Of a stretch of DNA of 64,000 nt, positions 61,265-64,000 are shown piece by piece. A program made the position numbers and the translations under genes. The stretch is from positions 310,001 through 374,000 of the forward strand of contig NZ_OY284433.1 in assembly GCF_958304185.1 (NCBI RefSeq). The letters run 5' to 3'. Position 1 is the first letter of the stretch. Each line of letters begins with the position of its first letter. Under the pieces are notes generated by a model, which was not told the origin of the DNA, ran no database searches, and saw nothing but the letters and a program-made list of their open reading frames with translations. This DNA comes from an uncultured Erythrobacter sp. Lineage in GTDB: Bacteria > Pseudomonadota > Alphaproteobacteria > Sphingomonadales > Sphingomonadaceae.

Positions 61265-61286
61265 CCACGTAATCGCCACGTAATCA
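61265..61286 (+). repeat. integrase-type direct repeat upstream of int
   Basis: Exact copy of 41867-41888: two CCACGTAATC units at 11-bp period. Downstream in 61300-61375 come further GCGTAG-type motifs (GTGGCGTAGG, GAGCGTAG, TAGCGTAG). Probably recombinase or excisionase sites; no gene in 61287-61414. Confidence 0.6.
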
Positions 61287-61414
61287 TTTGCGGGAAAACC
61301 GTGGCGTAGGTTAAGGTAATCCACGGCGGAATTAATCCAACCGTTTCAAGCCTTTGAGCGTAGTTTAGCGTAGCTTGGAGTGTGATTAGAAAGGCCCCGC
61401 GAGGCCCCTCTTGG

Positions 61415-61648
61415 TTAGGATTTGCACTGGCCAGCCTCCCGCTCAGCAGCAAGCTTGGCAACATGCTCATGTATTTCCGACGCCAGCCACGCGACCGAGT
61501 GCGCGCCTATACGGACCCGCCTCGGGAACTGACCGGCAGCTTCAAGCCGCAACATGGTCGAATTTGACAGGTTGATGCCCAAACGGGGCAGATGTTCACG
61601 ACTGTAGAGAAGGCGGCCACCGACCGCCTGTTTAAGCTGATTTTCCAT
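61415..61648 (-). CDS. AlpA-like small DNA-binding regulator
   Basis: 77 aa from ATG 61648; ATG 61663 would add five residues but lies inside a palindrome. Winged-helix type HTH (YSREHLPRLGINLSNSTMLR, GQFPRRVRIGAHSVAWLASE) typical of AlpA/excisionase proteins that regulate P4-type integrases. Located between int and accessory genes. Confidence 0.8.
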   Translation of the reverse strand: MENQLKQAVGGRLLYSREHLPRLGINLSNSTMLRLEAAGQFPRRVRIGAHSVAWLASEIHEHVAKLAAEREAGQCKS

Positions 61649-61657
61649 GTTCAATGC

Positions 61658-61688
61658 TTTCATTCAGTGAATGAAAGTGCGCACTTTC
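61658..61688. promoter_or_regulatory. two overlapping perfect palindromes upstream of the AlpA-like gene
   Basis: TTTCATTCA-G-TGAATGAAA (61658-61676) and GAAAGTGC-GCACTTTC (61673-61688) share GAAA. They stand directly upstream of the preferred start at 61648 and are likely operators for AlpA-like or another island regulator. Confidence 0.6.
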
Positions 61689-61777
61689 GGTCAACGACGT
61701 CGTGAGCAAATGTGCATCGAAACAGCGCGAAACGCCATCAAATGCCTTGGTCGATTCTGCCCAACTTGGGCAGACTC

Positions 61778-62419
61778 TCAGAGGTTCATTCGGACTATTT
61801 CTTTGAAGTGATCATCGAGTTGGCGTGCTTTTTCTCCAGTGATCTGCACGTAGGCCAACTTGATCGCTGCAAAGAATGGTGCCGCGTTTCCCTTCCCGGC
61901 CAACTCGCCAATCTCTGGGCTAGTGTAGGATCGCTCCTTCGAAATCTTATGTGCATGCTTCGCGACGACCTGGGCTATCCAAAACAGAAATTCGCGACGC
62001 ATCTCAATGTTGTGCCTAAGGTTTTTCTGCTTTGCCCGATAATCGAGATCTTCGTAGAGCTGGCTTGCGAATGACTCCAACGTTGCCAAACTTTTTGCTA
62101 TTTCGCGTCGTTCTTCCGACGAGATAGCATTGGCATAGCTGTCTGGGTACTCGGCAAACTTCGGATCATCTAACAAGGCTTCACGCAACAGCGAGGAAGG
62201 TTTCAAGACACGGCGCGCTAACCATCGGGCACGACGCGACAACGGATTGTTTTTTGGTCCTCGATCAAAGTTGCTCGGCGTGATGTCGATAATTGCCCTT
62301 ATGCGTTCTCCTACCGCCAGAAAATCCGCCTTCGCTGATTGCTGGGACTTGATATGCAGAAGACGGCTCAAGGCTTCCATGGCCTCTGCATCGAACATGT
62401 CGGGCCAAGGGTCACTCAC
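61778..62419 (-). CDS. hypothetical protein of the island, unrecognised
   Basis: 213 aa, no signal peptide, mostly helical and charged (FDAEAMEALSRLLHIKSQQS, KNLRHNIEMRREFLFWIAQV). C-terminal ITGEKARQLDDHFKEIVRMN. I know no family with this text. Lower GC and less biased codon use than the core genes suggest transfer. Upstream neighbour is the toxin gene end. Confidence 0.6.
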   Translation of the reverse strand: MSDPWPDMFDAEAMEALSRLLHIKSQQSAKADFLAVGERIRAIIDITPSNFDRGPKNNPLSRRARWLARRVLKPSSLLREALLDDPKFAEYPDSYANAISSEERREIAKSLATLESFASQLYEDLDYRAKQKNLRHNIEMRREFLFWIAQVVAKHAHKISKERSYTSPEIGELAGKGNAAPFFAAIKLAYVQITGEKARQLDDHFKEIVRMNL

Positions 62420-62447
62420 TGGCGTTTTTCTCCGTCAATGCGTCGTC

Positions 62448-62954
62448 TTATTGTGCCGCCGCGAGGGACGCAGCAATGTCTCCGATGGATCTGAAGAGTA
62501 CCATCGGATCATCCTTTGAAGGCAGGAAACCTCTTCGCTGCCAAAATCTTGCCGCCTCCGCGTCGACTGCGTTGACGATGAGTGCCCGACCGCCAACGAG
62601 CTTTGCTGCTTCAATACAGCGCTCCAGCGCATGCTTTAGCAATCCCGAACCGATCCCACGCCCTGCCCACTCAATATCGGTAGCCAACTGTCCCAGCAGC
62701 AAACAGGGTATAGGATCGGGTGGCTGGCCGGTTCTGATCGCACGCGGCATCGCAGTCGGCACAACAGCGGTAGGAGCAAGTCCGTAATAGCCGACTACAC
62801 GCCCCGCCTCGTGAACGACCATGACGGCCGTGAAGCCCCGGTTATGGTTGGAAAGCGCCCTGCCCTTCAGCCAGTTGTCGAGTGACGGCTTGCCGCATGT
62901 AAACTGCGATAGGTCATGCCCGCCATTCAACGGCTCAGGAGCGGAAATTGCCAA
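62448..62954 (-). CDS. GNAT-family acetyltransferase toxin
   Basis: 168 aa. FTCGKPSLDNWLKGRALSN, the acetyl-CoA loop GRGIGSGLL and ARFWQRRGFLPSKDDP match TacT/AtaT-type toxins, which acetylate aminoacyl-tRNA and stop translation. Lies 12 bp downstream of a DUF1778 antitoxin gene on the same strand. Confidence 0.88.
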   Translation of the reverse strand: MAISAPEPLNGGHDLSQFTCGKPSLDNWLKGRALSNHNRGFTAVMVVHEAGRVVGYYGLAPTAVVPTAMPRAIRTGQPPDPIPCLLLGQLATDIEWAGRGIGSGLLKHALERCIEAAKLVGGRALIVNAVDAEAARFWQRRGFLPSKDDPMVLFRSIGDIAASLAAAQ

Positions 62955-62966
62955 CGATGAGCCGCC

Positions 62967-63266
62967 TTATCGCTCAGCGGTCGCTTCCCACGGCGCGGGA
63001 CGCCTCAACAATTCGGTCAGTGCGGGAACAGGCTTGGCTGGCGCATCGAGCATTGCGACGAAGGCGTCGAAAGCCTCAGGGCTGACCCTCAACAAGTTGG
63101 TATCCATGATGGCCTCTTCAGCTGCACGAACCGCTGCGTCGCGCATAAACTCCGTGCGCGAACGCCCACGCATCTGCGCTGCGCGATCAATGATCGCCAG
63201 ATCGGCGTCAGGCAGGCGCATCGAAAGCGGATGATCCTTGCGTTGGGCAGCGCGGGGCATGTGCAT
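62967..63266 (-). CDS. DUF1778-family antitoxin
   Basis: 99 aa. Ribbon-helix-helix N-terminus (HPLSMRLPDADLAIIDRAAQ, RGRSRTEFMRDAAVRAAEEA) and a C-terminal toxin-binding tail. Antitoxin first, toxin second is the usual order. A palindrome upstream suggests autorepression. Confidence 0.9.
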   Translation of the reverse strand: MHMPRAAQRKDHPLSMRLPDADLAIIDRAAQMRGRSRTEFMRDAAVRAAEEAIMDTNLLRVSPEAFDAFVAMLDAPAKPVPALTELLRRPAPWEATAER

Positions 63267-63294
63267 TCTCCTTACGACGATCGAATATCACTTC

Positions 63295-63313
63295 GTATTG
63301 CGTTTTGCAATAC
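63295..63313. promoter_or_regulatory. palindromic operator of the toxin-antitoxin pair
   Basis: GTATTGC-GTTTT-GCAATAC, 7-bp perfect arms, 29 bp upstream of the DUF1778 start. RHH antitoxins bind such inverted repeats. Confidence 0.6.
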
Positions 63314-63317
63314 ACCA

Positions 63318-64000
63318 TCAATCCAACACATTCAGCTCTGCCAATCGAGCACCCCATTTCTCTAGTGCATCGGCCTTCTCATCGTCGTAACCGTAGCGAT
63401 TATAGACCGCCGCCACGCCTGAAATCGTGCCTGAAATGTGGTTGAGCACTCGCTCGATAACATGTGGTGCCACTCGAAGGCGTGCCATGCCAGATGCAGC
63501 AGTGCGCCTCAGATCATGCAGCCGCCAACCCGATGTGTTGGAGCCCTCGGAGAGCCTCCGAACCATCTTGGAGAAGCCGCTGACAGGAGACCGATGGGTC
63601 GTGGTGAAGACAAAATCACAATCGAGAAAGCGCGGCACCTCAGAAAGTACCTCCTGTGCGAATGTGCTCAGCGGGACCACATGCGGCTTTCCGTTCTTCG
63701 CACGTTCGGCGGGTATGACCCATTTGTCGCCCTCAATCTCGCTCCAGCGCATTTCGGCCAATTCCGCTCGGCGGGTAGCTGTGCCCAGAAGAAGCGGGAC
63801 ATATTGGCGGAATGGGTAAGCATCATTGCGGCATGCGCGGAGCAGCGCCCTCAATTCATCGTCGTCTAATACCCGTTCGCGCGAAATCTATTTCGTCGGT
63901 GCCTTCATGCCAACAATCGGGCTGGATTCGACAATTCTGCGTTCTATGCACCAGTTATATAGTTTCCTGATTGTCGCCAAAATCCTGTTCGCTTGGTAAG
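63318..64000 (-). pseudogene. second P4-type integrase, interrupted by an amber codon and cut by the window
   Basis: The catalytic half is intact (TATRRAELAEM, WRLHDLRRTAASG, LNHISGTISGVAAVYNRYGY) and ends at 63318. Reading upstream, the frame continues past an in-frame TAG (63890-63888) into ESSPIVGMKAPTK, which aligns with the GMKAP segment of the integrase at 60013-61251. The TAG therefore splits a once continuous gene. Its N-terminus is outside the window. The downstream half could be restarted internally, but it lacks the arm domain. Confidence 0.8.

Larger units (their letters stand above)
41812..64000. mobile_element. integrative heavy-metal-resistance island at tRNA-Lys, right end outside window
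   Basis: Directly after tRNA-Lys the chromosome changes to mobile and accessory content: an IS3 element, copper and Czc clusters, three metal-type regulators, two P4-type integrases, an AlpA-like regulator and a toxin-antitoxin pair. A 22-bp exact repeat near the tRNA (41867-41888) also occurs just upstream of the first integrase (61265-61286). No second copy of the tRNA-Lys 3' end is visible up to 64000, so attR lies outside. The island may be composite, as the second integrase suggests. Confidence 0.7.

Overview
The window is GC-rich chromosomal DNA from an alphaproteobacterium. Gene content, spacing and the families present (PPDK, MreBCD-PBP2-RodA, DOMON-like protein beside TyrS, tandem TraB/GumN proteins, CTAG-poor high-GC coding style) fit Sphingomonadales, probably the Erythrobacter/Porphyrobacter group; the lineage is an inference from gene content and no rRNA is present to confirm it.

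Positions 1-41.8 kb are an ordinary core region. In order: a GT87-type membrane glycosyltransferase (cut by the window edge), a class A beta-lactamase-like serine hydrolase, a MoxR ATPase and a VWA protein separated by an opposite-strand soluble chemotaxis receptor, a NamZ/DUF1343 plus MFS pair, TspO, a DOMON-like protein, TyrS, a PilZ protein, an MFS exporter overlapping CysK, a FlbD-like proline-rich protein, an M20 peptidase, an acyl-CoA dehydrogenase with a MerR regulator, HisI, ComF, a methyltransferase, PPDK, GlyS-GlyQ, a micro-operon (39-aa membrane peptide, XRE regulator, four-helix membrane protein) behind five regularly spaced operator-like sites, two TraB/GumN proteins, L25-Pth-kinase-YchF, MutL, and the cell-shape operon mreB-mreC-mreD-mrdA-rodA. 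Short palindromic repeat elements have inserted in frame three times in glyS and once in mutL; a further copy lies between ychF and mutL.

From tRNA-Lys(CTT) at 41.74 kb to the right edge lies an integrative island. It starts with an IS3-family element (42039-43304) that truncates a DUF4440-like gene at the end of a copper operon. The metal cargo has three regulatory units: (1) a CnrY-like anti-sigma factor, a CnrX-like sensor with the five CnrX metal ligands at exactly the CnrX spacing, and an ECF sigma factor, transcribed into copA-copB-copC-copD; the same promoter-like pattern (TGAGGGGT-N14-CGTATA) occurs before the anti-sigma gene and before copA; (2) a CueR/MerR-like regulator divergent from a glutaredoxin-MauE fusion, with a mer-type dyad between them; (3) a CadR-like regulator divergent from a CDF transporter, an SRPBCC-DUF3703 fusion, a small His/Cys protein, a czcCBA efflux system and a czcD-type CDF transporter, all on one strand.

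The right end (60.0-64 kb) holds the mobility and maintenance genes: a P4-type tyrosine integrase, an AlpA-like regulator with two overlapping perfect palindromes, an unrecognised 213-aa protein, a DUF1778-GNAT toxin-antitoxin pair with a palindromic operator, and a second related integrase broken by an amber codon and cut by the window end. The right attachment site is not in the window. The best candidates for something not yet described are the CnrYXH-type switch wired to a copper operon, the five-site micro-operon at 27.7 kb, and the repeat-derived peptide insertions in essential proteins.
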